NCBI RefSeq assembly: GCF_004339545.1
Contig: NZ_SMGD01000018.1
Location: 62,001-126,000, forward strand
Length of the DNA: 64,000 bases
Direction of reading: 5' to 3'
Source of the DNA: Celerinatantimonas diazotrophica
Lineage (GTDB): Bacteria > Pseudomonadota > Gammaproteobacteria > Enterobacterales > Celerinatantimonadaceae
Under the pieces are notes generated by a model. The model did no database searches and was not told the origin of the DNA. It worked only from the letters and a program-made list of their open reading frames with translations. Position numbers and translations under genes: made by a program. Of the stretch, positions 48,637 through 57,314 are shown piece after piece; position 1 is the first letter of the stretch, and every line of letters starts with the position of its first letter.

Positions 48637-49425
48637 TTATTTGTTACTGTCAATTTTACGGATCTGAATAATCATGCCAAATTTGGGGTGATCAAAATAA
48701 TGGATCTCCCCAGAGCGAACTCGGCGTTTTTGGTCAAATTTATAACTCAGAAGGGCCGGTGGGGGGGACTGCATCTCAGGTGAATTTGTGAGGTCTTCCC
48801 CATCATTAGATGTCTTTACTACCGAATCTGAACTGTCATCTTGTGCTGCTGCTGGGTTTGGCTCCGTTAATAACAGTTTAGAATCAATATATAGATAGTG
48901 TTGCAAGGATATTTTGATTCCCCCTTGTAATTCCCAGAAAGGTCCCTGAGAAGGGTTGACTTGATTTGCATCCAGATGTTTCCCTGCGATTATGCCAAGA
49001 TAAACGGCTCGATTGGGAGAGTGGATGTCCTGTCGCCAAGCAATATGAAGCATGGGCGTGTAGCGTGAAGAGTTTGTCAGGCGTTGCCACAGGTTGTTCA
49101 GTTTAAACTGTGAGCTTGGCAGGACCTGAACTTGCACAGCCGATAATTTGGGCCAACCACTGCCATCAATAATTGTTGGGATCGTGGATAATGGACTGTT
49201 TTTAAGGCAAGTTTGTCCTTGGCAGTTTAATACCGGGGATAGCAGCCAGTATTTGGGGGCAATTTTTAATTGTTGCTGAGATTGATCCCAATATTCAGGA
49301 CTAGATTGTGGATGATTACGTTTAAAAATAATCAGTTCAATATTAAATGTTCGAGCACTCACTGGTAGCGCAGTGGCCATCGTTAATATCGATAACATGA
49401 CCAGATACACGGTTCGTCTAAGCAT
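48637..49425 (-). CDS. csiV: CsiV-like peptidoglycan-binding protein
   Basis: 262 aa from the ATG at 49425 (MLRRTVYLVMLSIL), which gives a signal peptide cut near VSA-RTF; this ATG overlaps the mfd stop by 8 bases. It resembles Vibrio CsiV (PF10972): ARTFNIELIIFKRN at the mature start, a central THIAWRQ-like strand (HIAWRQDIHSP) and the C-terminal SGEIHYFDHPKFGMIIQIRKI. CsiV was described in V. cholerae as a periplasmic protein involved in peptidoglycan regulation. In operon with mfd. Confidence 0.85.
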   Translation of the reverse strand: MLRRTVYLVMLSILTMATALPVSARTFNIELIIFKRNHPQSSPEYWDQSQQQLKIAPKYWLLSPVLNCQGQTCLKNSPLSTIPTIIDGSGWPKLSAVQVQVLPSSQFKLNNLWQRLTNSSRYTPMLHIAWRQDIHSPNRAVYLGIIAGKHLDANQVNPSQGPFWELQGGIKISLQHYLYIDSKLLLTEPNPAAAQDDSSDSVVKTSNDGEDLTNSPEMQSPPPALLSYKFDQKRRVRSGEIHYFDHPKFGMIIQIRKIDSNK

Positions 49426-52400
49426 AGTGGGCTTCCGGTAGTTGGTGGTTAGCGAAGTCATTGAGAAGTTGTTTGATCTGTTCCATTTTTTCTCGACGAT
49501 CTACACTTTGCACATTGAATTTTAAGCGAGTGGGTCCATCCATTTGGTATTGGTTGTTGGCTTTTTGTAACAATGCCACAAGATAACTTGGGTCAACACT
49601 GGATTGTTGGCTAAATTCGATCATGCCAGTTGTATTGCCAGCTTCAACGCGTTTAAGTCCTAATTGAGTCGCAGTTTGTTTGAGTTGTTGCACACTAAAG
49701 AGATTTTTGGCTGCATCAGGTAATAAACCAAATCGATCGATCAGTTCAACTTGCAGTTCTCGCAAAGCCTGCTCATTTTCACAGTTCGCCAAGCGTTTAT
49801 AGATAGAGAGGCGAGTGTTCACATCATTAATGTAGCTATCAGGGAGTAAGGCCGGAATTTTCAGTTCAACATCCGCTTGGTTACTCTCCAGTAGATCAAG
49901 TGATGGCTCTTTCCCCGATTTCAATGCATTCACTGCGCGTTCCAGCATTTCCATATAAAGGGTAAAACCAACCGCTTCAATTTGACCACTTTGTTCTTCT
50001 CCCAGTAGTTCACCAGCACCACGAATTTCTAAATCGTGAGTGGCTAGAGTGAATCCTGCACCTAAATCTTCAAGCTCCGATATTGCATCGAGTCGTAGCT
50101 TGGCATCACGTGTCATTGCCTTAGGATGAGGCGTTAACAGGTATGCGTACGCTTGGTGATGTGAGCGGCCAACACGCCCTCGTAACTGGTGTAATTGCGC
50201 CAGACCAAAATGATCGGCTCTATCAATGATAATGGTATTGGCGTTTGGAATATCAATCCCTGTTTCGATAATGGTGGTGCAAACCAATACGTTAAAGCGT
50301 TGATGATGAAAATCAGACATAACCCGCTCCAACTGACGCTCTCGCATCTGACCGTGGCCGATACCGACTCGGGCTTGAGGAAGTACCTGTTGCAGTTCTT
50401 GGGCAATTCGATCGATGGTTTCGACATTATTATGCAGAAAATAGACTTGTCCACCGCGAGTGATTTCGCGAGTGATGGCTTCTTTAATTAATGCATCATC
50501 ACGCCGCCTGACAAATGTCTTGACGGATAAACGTCGAGCTGGAGGTGTTGCAATAATAGATAGATCGCGCATGCCACTCATCGCCATATTCAGCGTTCGC
50601 GGAATAGGCGTCGCGGTGAGCGTTAGGATGTCAACATCGGCTCGCATCGCTTTAATTTTTTCTTTGTGACGAACGCCAAAACGGTGCTCTTCATCAACAA
50701 TTAATAAGCCAAGATCGGCGAATTTAATATTCTTTGACAGTAATTTGTGAGTGCCAATCACGATATCTATTTTACCATCAGCAAGATCTTGCAAAATAGC
50801 GCTTTGTTGTTTAGCTGTCTTAAATCGAGATAATACCTCAATACGGACTGGCCAGTTCGCAAAGCGGTCACAAAAGTTATCATAGTGCTGTTGGGCTAGC
50901 AAAGTAGTTGGCACTAATACAGCAACCTGTTTATTGTCACTGACAGCAACGAATGCACCGCGCATGGCAACTTCTGTTTTGCCAAACCCTACATCACCAC
51001 AAACCAGCCGATCCATTGCTTCGGGTCGGCTCATGTCGCCGACAACTGCGTTAATAGCGTTGACCTGATCGTCCGTTTCTTCAAACGGGAATTCGCTGCA
51101 GAACTGCTGATAGTCATCATCACTTAGCTTAAAGGGATAACCTGGCTTGGCTGCTCGCTTGGCGTATATATTGAGCAGTTCAGCTGCCACATCACGGACT
51201 TTTTCAGCAGCTTTTTTACGAGCTTTCTGCCAAGCATCGCTGCCCAATTTATTCAGTGGTGCACTATCTTCTGAGCTACCGCTGTAGCGGCTAATCAAGT
51301 GCAACGACGAAACAGGAACATACAGCTTAGCATCATTGGCATAAAGCAGGGTTAAAAACTCGGTTGTCACACCGCCAGCATCTAGCGTATTTAGCCCTTG
51401 ATAGCGGCCAACACCATGCTCTAAATGTACAACGGGCTGACCAATGGATAATTCAGCTAAGTTGCGAATCATTGCATCAGGATTAACCTGTGAATGAGAT
51501 TTTCGAGAGCGGTTTCTAACCACCTGTTTGCCCAACAGATCGCTTTCACCAATAAAAATTAATTTTTGGCTGGGAGCTCTAAATCCTTGTTCTAATGGCG
51601 CAATAAACAGATAAAAACGATTTTCACCGGTGAGTTGCTCAAGGCTGGTGATGTTTTTCAGCGGTAACTTAAGTGGTTTTAAAAGCGCCGATAGCGCTTC
51701 CCGGCGGCCTGCTGATTCAACCACAAAACAGATGGTATCGGCGCTTTTTTCAATAAATTGCCGTAACTTTTGGGTGGCTTCACTAAGCTGATGATTAAAC
51801 GCAATATCGGGCAGCGGTTCTAACTCTAAATTAACTCGCCCTGGGGCTGCGGTCCAAGCGTGCTGTTGCATTGACAAACGAGCAAATTGTTTCATTGTTG
51901 CAAAGCATTGGTCTACATTTTGATAGAGCTCATTGGGCTCAAGCAGTGGTCGAAGCCGGTCATGACGACGATTTTCATAGCGCTCCTGGATGTTGTGCCA
52001 GAATTGTTGGGCGGCATCATTAATATCTTCAATCGTAATGATGCAGAGATCCTCGGGCATCAACTGGCTAATTGTGGATGTCGATTCATGAAATAGTGGT
52101 AGATAATATTCAATCCCTGCTGGCCAAATGCCTTTGGAGACTTGCTGATAAATTGATTCACTTTCCCTTGGGACGTCAAAGCGTTCTCGCCAGCGACTCC
52201 GGAAGTTTTCAATGGCTTTTGAATCAGTTGGAAATTCGTGAGCAGGAAGTAGGTTAATTTGCTCGATGGTATCACGGCTGCGCTGATCATCCGGGTCGAA
52301 ACTGCGAATCGTATCGATTTCATCGTCAAAAAAGTCGATGCGATAGGGATCATCTGACCCCATTGGGAAAATATCTAGCAAGCTGCCGCGAATGGCAAAT

Positions 52401-52891
52401 TCACCATGCTCAATGACCTGATCGACTTGCTGATATCCTGCATCAACTAAGTTTGCGCGAAATGTTTCAATATCTAACTGTTGAGAAGTCTTTAGAGAAA
52501 ACGAGCGTCCCAAAATGTAGCTTTTAGGTGCGCAGCGCATCATCCAGGTTGCTACTGTTGCAATCACAACCAGCGAACTGGGATTAAGAAACATTTGCGA
52601 AAGAATGCGTAGCCGCGTTGAGATGATTTCCTGGTGGGGAGAAAACTGGTCATACGGCAGGGTCTCCCAGTCAGGCAGTAGCGCGATTTCCCGTCCTGTA
52701 TTTAACCCATTTAACTCGTGTTCTAAGCGAATCGCTGAACGGGTATCTGGCGTTAAGATAATAATCGGGGCCTGCGTAGCATGAATATACTGATAAACAG
52801 CTAAAGCGATACTGCTGCCGGGTAATTGACCAATCCGTTTATGATCACCTGGTCCTTCAGGCAGAGAAAAGTGTGGCAACAACTTGGTCAT
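49418..52891 (-). CDS. mfd: Transcription-repair coupling factor Mfd
   Basis: 1157 aa, full length. It displaces stalled RNA polymerase and recruits UvrA. Order: UvrB-like N-terminal modules (residues 1-330), RNA-polymerase interaction domain (near 480-545), RecG-like translocase with Walker A CGDVGFGKTEVAMRG (near 637), VDEEHRFGV, TATPIPRTL and GRVGRSHHQAYAYLL, and the C-terminal D7 domain. Transcribed leftward with csiV overlapping its end. Divergent from the plus-strand lolCDE operon, with the PilZ-like gene upstream on the same strand. Confidence 0.97.
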   Translation of the reverse strand: MTKLLPHFSLPEGPGDHKRIGQLPGSSIALAVYQYIHATQAPIIILTPDTRSAIRLEHELNGLNTGREIALLPDWETLPYDQFSPHQEIISTRLRILSQMFLNPSSLVVIATVATWMMRCAPKSYILGRSFSLKTSQQLDIETFRANLVDAGYQQVDQVIEHGEFAIRGSLLDIFPMGSDDPYRIDFFDDEIDTIRSFDPDDQRSRDTIEQINLLPAHEFPTDSKAIENFRSRWRERFDVPRESESIYQQVSKGIWPAGIEYYLPLFHESTSTISQLMPEDLCIITIEDINDAAQQFWHNIQERYENRRHDRLRPLLEPNELYQNVDQCFATMKQFARLSMQQHAWTAAPGRVNLELEPLPDIAFNHQLSEATQKLRQFIEKSADTICFVVESAGRREALSALLKPLKLPLKNITSLEQLTGENRFYLFIAPLEQGFRAPSQKLIFIGESDLLGKQVVRNRSRKSHSQVNPDAMIRNLAELSIGQPVVHLEHGVGRYQGLNTLDAGGVTTEFLTLLYANDAKLYVPVSSLHLISRYSGSSEDSAPLNKLGSDAWQKARKKAAEKVRDVAAELLNIYAKRAAKPGYPFKLSDDDYQQFCSEFPFEETDDQVNAINAVVGDMSRPEAMDRLVCGDVGFGKTEVAMRGAFVAVSDNKQVAVLVPTTLLAQQHYDNFCDRFANWPVRIEVLSRFKTAKQQSAILQDLADGKIDIVIGTHKLLSKNIKFADLGLLIVDEEHRFGVRHKEKIKAMRADVDILTLTATPIPRTLNMAMSGMRDLSIIATPPARRLSVKTFVRRRDDALIKEAITREITRGGQVYFLHNNVETIDRIAQELQQVLPQARVGIGHGQMRERQLERVMSDFHHQRFNVLVCTTIIETGIDIPNANTIIIDRADHFGLAQLHQLRGRVGRSHHQAYAYLLTPHPKAMTRDAKLRLDAISELEDLGAGFTLATHDLEIRGAGELLGEEQSGQIEAVGFTLYMEMLERAVNALKSGKEPSLDLLESNQADVELKIPALLPDSYINDVNTRLSIYKRLANCENEQALRELQVELIDRFGLLPDAAKNLFSVQQLKQTATQLGLKRVEAGNTTGMIEFSQQSSVDPSYLVALLQKANNQYQMDGPTRLKFNVQSVDRREKMEQIKQLLNDFANHQLPEAHYA

Positions 52892-52940
52892 AATGATTTT
52901 GAGATTTTCCTATCTATCGATATGCACAGGTGCAATAAGT

Positions 52941-53510
52941 TTAGTTTTGCTGGCGGCGGGCGTTGGCTCGCTCTTGCAGTAATTTAGATTGCACATGTAA
53001 GCTGGCGCGAACAAGTGCTTCTCTATCTTCCTCGCGAATTAAAGCATATTCACAAGCAATATTGAATGGTTGCTGGTTCATGACTTCAACTACTCGCGCA
53101 TAACAAAAAATGGCGCAGGCTTCACTGGCGATAAAAATTTTCATCTTTACAAGTTGCCCGACTTGCAGCACTTCATTCCAGCTAAAGCGAATTTGTGACC
53201 CACCAAAATGAGTTGACCCGGTTCGAAAACGGGGATCGTCTTGCAGTGATAAAACATAAGTGAGCACTTGGTCTAGTTTTTCCGCCTGCGCTTTTAAATA
53301 ATGTTTTAGTGCACCACCTGCTTCCCCTAATGACTGCAGGCTTGAACTGATATCGGTCAATTGGTTTTGTTGAGAGCCTGCCAATTTAAAAGACTCAGGG
53401 ATCTGATTGAGAAATTGCTCATAATCGGGCAGGTCGGTTTGCTCGGGCAATGGCTCGACATTGAGATTAAGCTGGCAAGCCACACTAAAAAAAGATGTTT
53501 CATCACTCAT
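52941..53510 (-). CDS. PilZ-like protein (PlzB-type)
   Basis: 189 aa. The C-terminal half (from about residue 95) has a PilZ-like beta-barrel pattern (IRFSWNEVLQVGQLVKMKIFI, CAIFCYARVVEVM, NIACEYALI); the N-terminal half is helical. The RxxxR and D/NxSxxG motifs that bind cyclic di-GMP in PilZ domains are not visible, so binding is doubtful. In V. cholerae a PilZ gene called plzB sits between mfd and lolC, as far as I recall, and this gene holds the same place. It lies 49 bases upstream of mfd on the same strand. Confidence 0.7.
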   Translation of the reverse strand: MSDETSFFSVACQLNLNVEPLPEQTDLPDYEQFLNQIPESFKLAGSQQNQLTDISSSLQSLGEAGGALKHYLKAQAEKLDQVLTYVLSLQDDPRFRTGSTHFGGSQIRFSWNEVLQVGQLVKMKIFIASEACAIFCYARVVEVMNQQPFNIACEYALIREEDREALVRASLHVQSKLLQERANARRQQN

Positions 53511-53640
53511 TTGAGCCAGTGCTCCGAAAATTAACCTAGATCGACATCATAGCAAATTTCTTAAAAAAGCGGGTATTAGGTTTGTTGCAAAAGTTTTGCC
53601 ACGGTATGATAAGCGCAATTTATTCGAAGGCTTAATATTT

Positions 53641-54822
53641 GTGCAACGTACTTGGCAATTAGCATTTAAAATAGCGTGGCGTTTTTCAAAAGGTAGTCGC
53701 AAACAGCGGTTTGCCAGTTTTGTCAGCGGTTTTTCAACAATCGGTATTACTCTTGGGGTCGCGGCACTCATTACAGTTATCTCTGTGATGAACGGGTTTC
53801 AAAATCAGTTAGAGCAACGTATTTTAAATGTTGTTCCTCATTTGCAAATTCCAGCTCAGAGTAAAGTTCCTGCGCCCTTATCCAAGTTACCGAAAGCCCC
53901 CTTGGTGAGCGCAAAAGTTGTTTTACAAAGTACATCCGGTTTACATGCCGCTCAATTGCAGGGGATCGATCCAGCATTAGAGCCAGATAGGGCGTTGCTG
54001 GAACGTCATATTTTACGAGGGCATTTGAGTGCGCTGAAAAGTGGTAAATTTAATGTCATCCTCGGCTCGGAGATCGCTCAGCAACTGGGGGTTAATGTTG
54101 GGGATAATGTCCGGATCATTGCAACTGACACTTTAATTTATACGCCATTCGGTGAAATGCCCTCACAGCGAACGTTTCATGTGGCAGGAATTTTTCAGTT
54201 CGCTTCTGAGGTCGATAACCAGTTTATCTGGGTCAATGATGCAGATGCTGCCCGATTGCTACGCAAACCACTTTCGCAGGTACGCCAAACCCGTTTGTTT
54301 GTTCCAGATCCGCTTAATATCGAACATTATAGCCAATATTTACCTCCCCATGGGCTTGATTGGCGACATTATTACGGGCAGTTGTTTTCGGCTGTCAAAA
54401 TGGAAAAAACGATGATGAGCTTTCTATTTTGCCTTGTTATCGCTGTCGCGGCGTTTAATATCCTGTCGGCACTGGTAATGATGGTGGGTGATAAACAGTC
54501 CGATGTGGCTATTTTGCAGACATTGGGAATGCCTAAATGGTTATTATTGCGAATATTTATGATTCAAGGTGCTTGGAGCGGTTGTTTAGGAGCATTTGTC
54601 GGAGCTGGAGCCGGTATTGTGTTGACGCATCATTTGAATCCTTTATTGGAATTATTAGGGTTGAATATGGCGCTTGGTGTAGGGGGGGTTCCCATTGTGA
54701 TTGAGCCGATGCAAGTTATCGAGATCACTGTTTTAGCCCTCGTATTAAGTGTTCTTGCTACTTTATATCCCGCATGGCAGGCCAGTCGAATTCAACCCGC
54801 AGAGGCATTACGCTATGAATAA
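53641..54822 (+). CDS. lolC: Lipoprotein-releasing ABC permease LolC
   Basis: 393 aa from the GTG at 53641 (AAGG about 10 bases upstream); a TTG at 53596 adds 15 unmatched residues. Four membrane segments with a large periplasmic domain (about 45-265). Seen: [27 protein letters not shown] (cited as residues about 25-50) and the C-terminal FtsX-like region with [18 protein letters not shown]. With LolD and LolE it extracts lipoproteins from the inner membrane for LolA. It overlaps lolD by 8 bases. Confidence 0.92.
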   Translation: MQRTWQLAFKIAWRFSKGSRKQRFASFVSGFSTIGITLGVAALITVISVMNGFQNQLEQRILNVVPHLQIPAQSKVPAPLSKLPKAPLVSAKVVLQSTSGLHAAQLQGIDPALEPDRALLERHILRGHLSALKSGKFNVILGSEIAQQLGVNVGDNVRIIATDTLIYTPFGEMPSQRTFHVAGIFQFASEVDNQFIWVNDADAARLLRKPLSQVRQTRLFVPDPLNIEHYSQYLPPHGLDWRHYYGQLFSAVKMEKTMMSFLFCLVIAVAAFNILSALVMMVGDKQSDVAILQTLGMPKWLLLRIFMIQGAWSGCLGAFVGAGAGIVLTHHLNPLLELLGLNMALGVGGVPIVIEPMQVIEITVLALVLSVLATLYPAWQASRIQPAEALRYE

Positions 54823-55513
54823 TCACATTTTAAGTTGCCGAGAGCTCACCAAGTATTATCAGGATGGTGAACAAAAAACGACCGTGCTCAAAGGAATTGA
54901 TTTAGACGTCCTTAAAGGGGAGTCTGTTGCGATTGTGGGCAGCTCTGGTAGCGGCAAAAGTACTTTGCTTCATCTGCTAGGCGGATTAGATAAACCTTCC
55001 AGTGGTGATGTTGTACTTACGGGGCAGTCACTAACGTCGCTCTCTTCACGAAAATTGGCGAGTGTGCGAAATCAACGTCTTGGATTCGTCTATCAGTTTC
55101 ACCATCTGCTGGGCGAATTTAGCGCGCTTGAGAATGTGGCTATGCCACAACTGATTGCAGGCAAAAGCACGAAGCAAGCTCAAGCTAGTGCGCGCCAGCT
55201 TTTGGAACGCGTTGGCTTAGAACATCGCCTCGATAGTCGTCCTAGTGAAATGTCAGGAGGCGAGCGCCAGCGAACAGCTATTGCGCGTGCATTAGTGAAT
55301 CAACCAGATGTGGTGCTTGCAGATGAACCCACTGGTAATTTGGACAGCCAGACCACTGACTCGGTTTATGAATTACTGCTAGAGCTTAATGAAGAACATG
55401 GCACTGCTTTTGTGGTTGTCACTCATGATCGTGAGCTGGCAAGCCGCTTTAATCGGCAGCTCGAGATGAGCGATGGTGCATTGGTCTCGGCACAATCAAG
55501 GGTTTTTATTTGA
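54815..55513 (+). CDS. lolD: Lipoprotein-releasing ABC ATPase LolD
   Basis: 232 aa from the ATG at 54815 ([15 protein letters not shown]). Seen: Walker [10 protein letters not shown] (near residue 44), [23 protein letters not shown] (the LolD-type Q-loop region), signature MSGGERQR, Walker [12 protein letters not shown] and the H-loop VVTHD. It starts inside the end of lolC and its stop shares bases with the lolE start (TGATG). Confidence 0.96.
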   Translation: MNNHILSCRELTKYYQDGEQKTTVLKGIDLDVLKGESVAIVGSSGSGKSTLLHLLGGLDKPSSGDVVLTGQSLTSLSSRKLASVRNQRLGFVYQFHHLLGEFSALENVAMPQLIAGKSTKQAQASARQLLERVGLEHRLDSRPSEMSGGERQRTAIARALVNQPDVVLADEPTGNLDSQTTDSVYELLLELNEEHGTAFVVVTHDRELASRFNRQLEMSDGALVSAQSRVFI

Positions 55514-56757
55514 TGCGACCATTTTTAGCTTTTTATATCGGACTTCGATATCACCGGTTTGGGCAGCGCCGTGGTTTAGTGAAGTTTATCTCTCGTTCTT
55601 CAACGATAGGTATTGCCCTTGGGGTTGCAGTTCTGATTATTGGTTTATCGGTAATGAATGGGTTTGAAAGAGAGCTGAATCAGCGATTCTTGTCGGTGGT
55701 TAGTCAAGGAGAGTTGCCCGCTGTACATCCACCATTGCGAAATGCGAGTAGATTGACCCAGATAGCCCAACATACACAAGGTGTAGTGGCTGCAGCCCCT
55801 TATATCAGCCTAACCGGACTCGTGAGTTATAACGGTCAGGTGGATGCAATTGCTGTTCGCGGTATTTCGCCAAAATCGCAACTGAAGGTGACGAATATTA
55901 AGCCTTATGTGCAGCCTCAGGCCTGGCAAAGCTTAATTGCAAATCAGCCTGGGATTATATTAGGTTCTCAGGTGGCGGCAAAGCTTAAGATAAAGCAGGG
56001 GCAATCTTTGACACTCATGTTGGCTGAACAATCTAATAATGGTCAATTTAAAACGCCTAAGCGAATTCGCTTAAAAGTTCTTGGGACATTCTCTGTAGGT
56101 GGACAGATCGACGGTCAGCTTGCATTTATGAATTTAAAGCTGGCTCAGCAAATAAAAAAATGGTCGGCTGAGGATGTCAGTGGGATTGCGCTGAAAGTCA
56201 CTCATCCTTTGCAAGCGAATGAGGTGGTACGACGAGTTGGGTTACAATACCCACAGCTCGTTTACGTGCAAAGCTGGACACGTAATTATGGCTATCTTTA
56301 TCAAGATATTCAGATGGTTCGAACCATTATGTATGCCATTATGCTACTGATTGTGGTCGTGGCATGCTTTAACATTGTTTCGACATTGATTTTGGCGGTT
56401 GCTGATAAACGCCGTGATTTGGCAATCTTAAAGACACTCGGAGCACAGGATACTCTGCTGATTCATTGCTTTATGATCTATGGTGCTTACAACGCAATCA
56501 TGGGATGTTTTTGGGGGATTGTTTTTGGGGTCCTTGGAAGTTGGTGGTTACCTGATTTTGTCGACATACTGCAACGTATCACCGGACATCGATTGCTATC
56601 TCCCGATGTTTATTTTATTGATTTTTTGCCGAGTCAATTACACGTTAGCAATGTTCTCGTGGTTAGTGCTACTGCGGCATTGATCGGAATTGTTGCGACG
56701 ATTTGGCCAGCTAGCCGGGCGCGTTTGATTCGCCCAGCAGATGAACTATCTCATTAA
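55513..56757 (+). CDS. lolE: Lipoprotein-releasing ABC permease LolE
   Basis: 414 aa from the ATG at 55513, overlapping the lolD stop by one base. Same layout as LolC: N-terminal segment STIGIALGVAVLIIGLSVMNGFERELNQRFL (cited as residues about 30-60), periplasmic domain, three C-terminal segments with ADKRRDLAILKTLGAQD. Separate LolC and LolE genes, as in E. coli and Vibrio, instead of the single LolF of some lineages. Last gene of lolCDE. Confidence 0.93.
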   Translation: MRPFLAFYIGLRYHRFGQRRGLVKFISRSSTIGIALGVAVLIIGLSVMNGFERELNQRFLSVVSQGELPAVHPPLRNASRLTQIAQHTQGVVAAAPYISLTGLVSYNGQVDAIAVRGISPKSQLKVTNIKPYVQPQAWQSLIANQPGIILGSQVAAKLKIKQGQSLTLMLAEQSNNGQFKTPKRIRLKVLGTFSVGGQIDGQLAFMNLKLAQQIKKWSAEDVSGIALKVTHPLQANEVVRRVGLQYPQLVYVQSWTRNYGYLYQDIQMVRTIMYAIMLLIVVVACFNIVSTLILAVADKRRDLAILKTLGAQDTLLIHCFMIYGAYNAIMGCFWGIVFGVLGSWWLPDFVDILQRITGHRLLSPDVYFIDFLPSQLHVSNVLVVSATAALIGIVATIWPASRARLIRPADELSH

Positions 56758-56772
56758 ATTAAGGTGCGGCGA

Positions 56773-57282
56773 TTAACGTCGCCGTCTATTTTGGTAACGC
56801 CGGATGGTTGAATAGCGCCATAATTGGCTAATACTTAGATATCCAACTAGCGAAAAAAAGATTCCGCAAACCAAACATCCCAATAAAAATGGTGGGCCAA
56901 TACGAGACATTGTTTCGATGACCCATTGCCAGGTGAGTTCAAAATGGAACGCTTCTGCCGGCGTTTGTAAAATATAAGCACCAACGCGATAACAAAAATA
57001 AAATAGTGGTGGCATCGTCAATGGGTTAGAAACCCAAACTAACGCAACTGACAATGGCAAATTAACTCGAAATAGCACGGCTAACGCTGCGGCCATAATC
57101 ATCTGCGATGGCAATGGAACAAATGCCATAAACAAACCAACAGCAAAAGCTCCTGCTGCTGAGCGACGAGTCAGTCGCCAGAGATTTCCATCTTGTAACC
57201 ATCGACCCAAAAACCGTAAATTTTTGTTGGCTTTTAACTGCTCAGGGTCAGGCATGATGCGCTGTAATAATCTTTTTGGCAT
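56773..57282 (-). CDS. DUF2062 membrane protein
   Basis: 169 aa with three to four membrane segments. It matches the DUF2062 pattern: LWRLTRRSAAGAFAVGLFMAFVPLPSQM near residue 34 and VALVWVSNPLTMPPLFYFCYRVG near 80. The family occurs widely next to comEC/msbA in gammaproteobacteria, but its role is unknown. Convergent with lolE (15-base gap) and divergent from comEC (32-base gap), so the two promoters must overlap. Confidence 0.85.
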   Translation of the reverse strand: MPKRLLQRIMPDPEQLKANKNLRFLGRWLQDGNLWRLTRRSAAGAFAVGLFMAFVPLPSQMIMAAALAVLFRVNLPLSVALVWVSNPLTMPPLFYFCYRVGAYILQTPAEAFHFELTWQWVIETMSRIGPPFLLGCLVCGIFFSLVGYLSISQLWRYSTIRRYQNRRRR

Positions 57283-57314
57283 GTTATTATACTAATAAAT
57301 ATATCAATAAAGTT

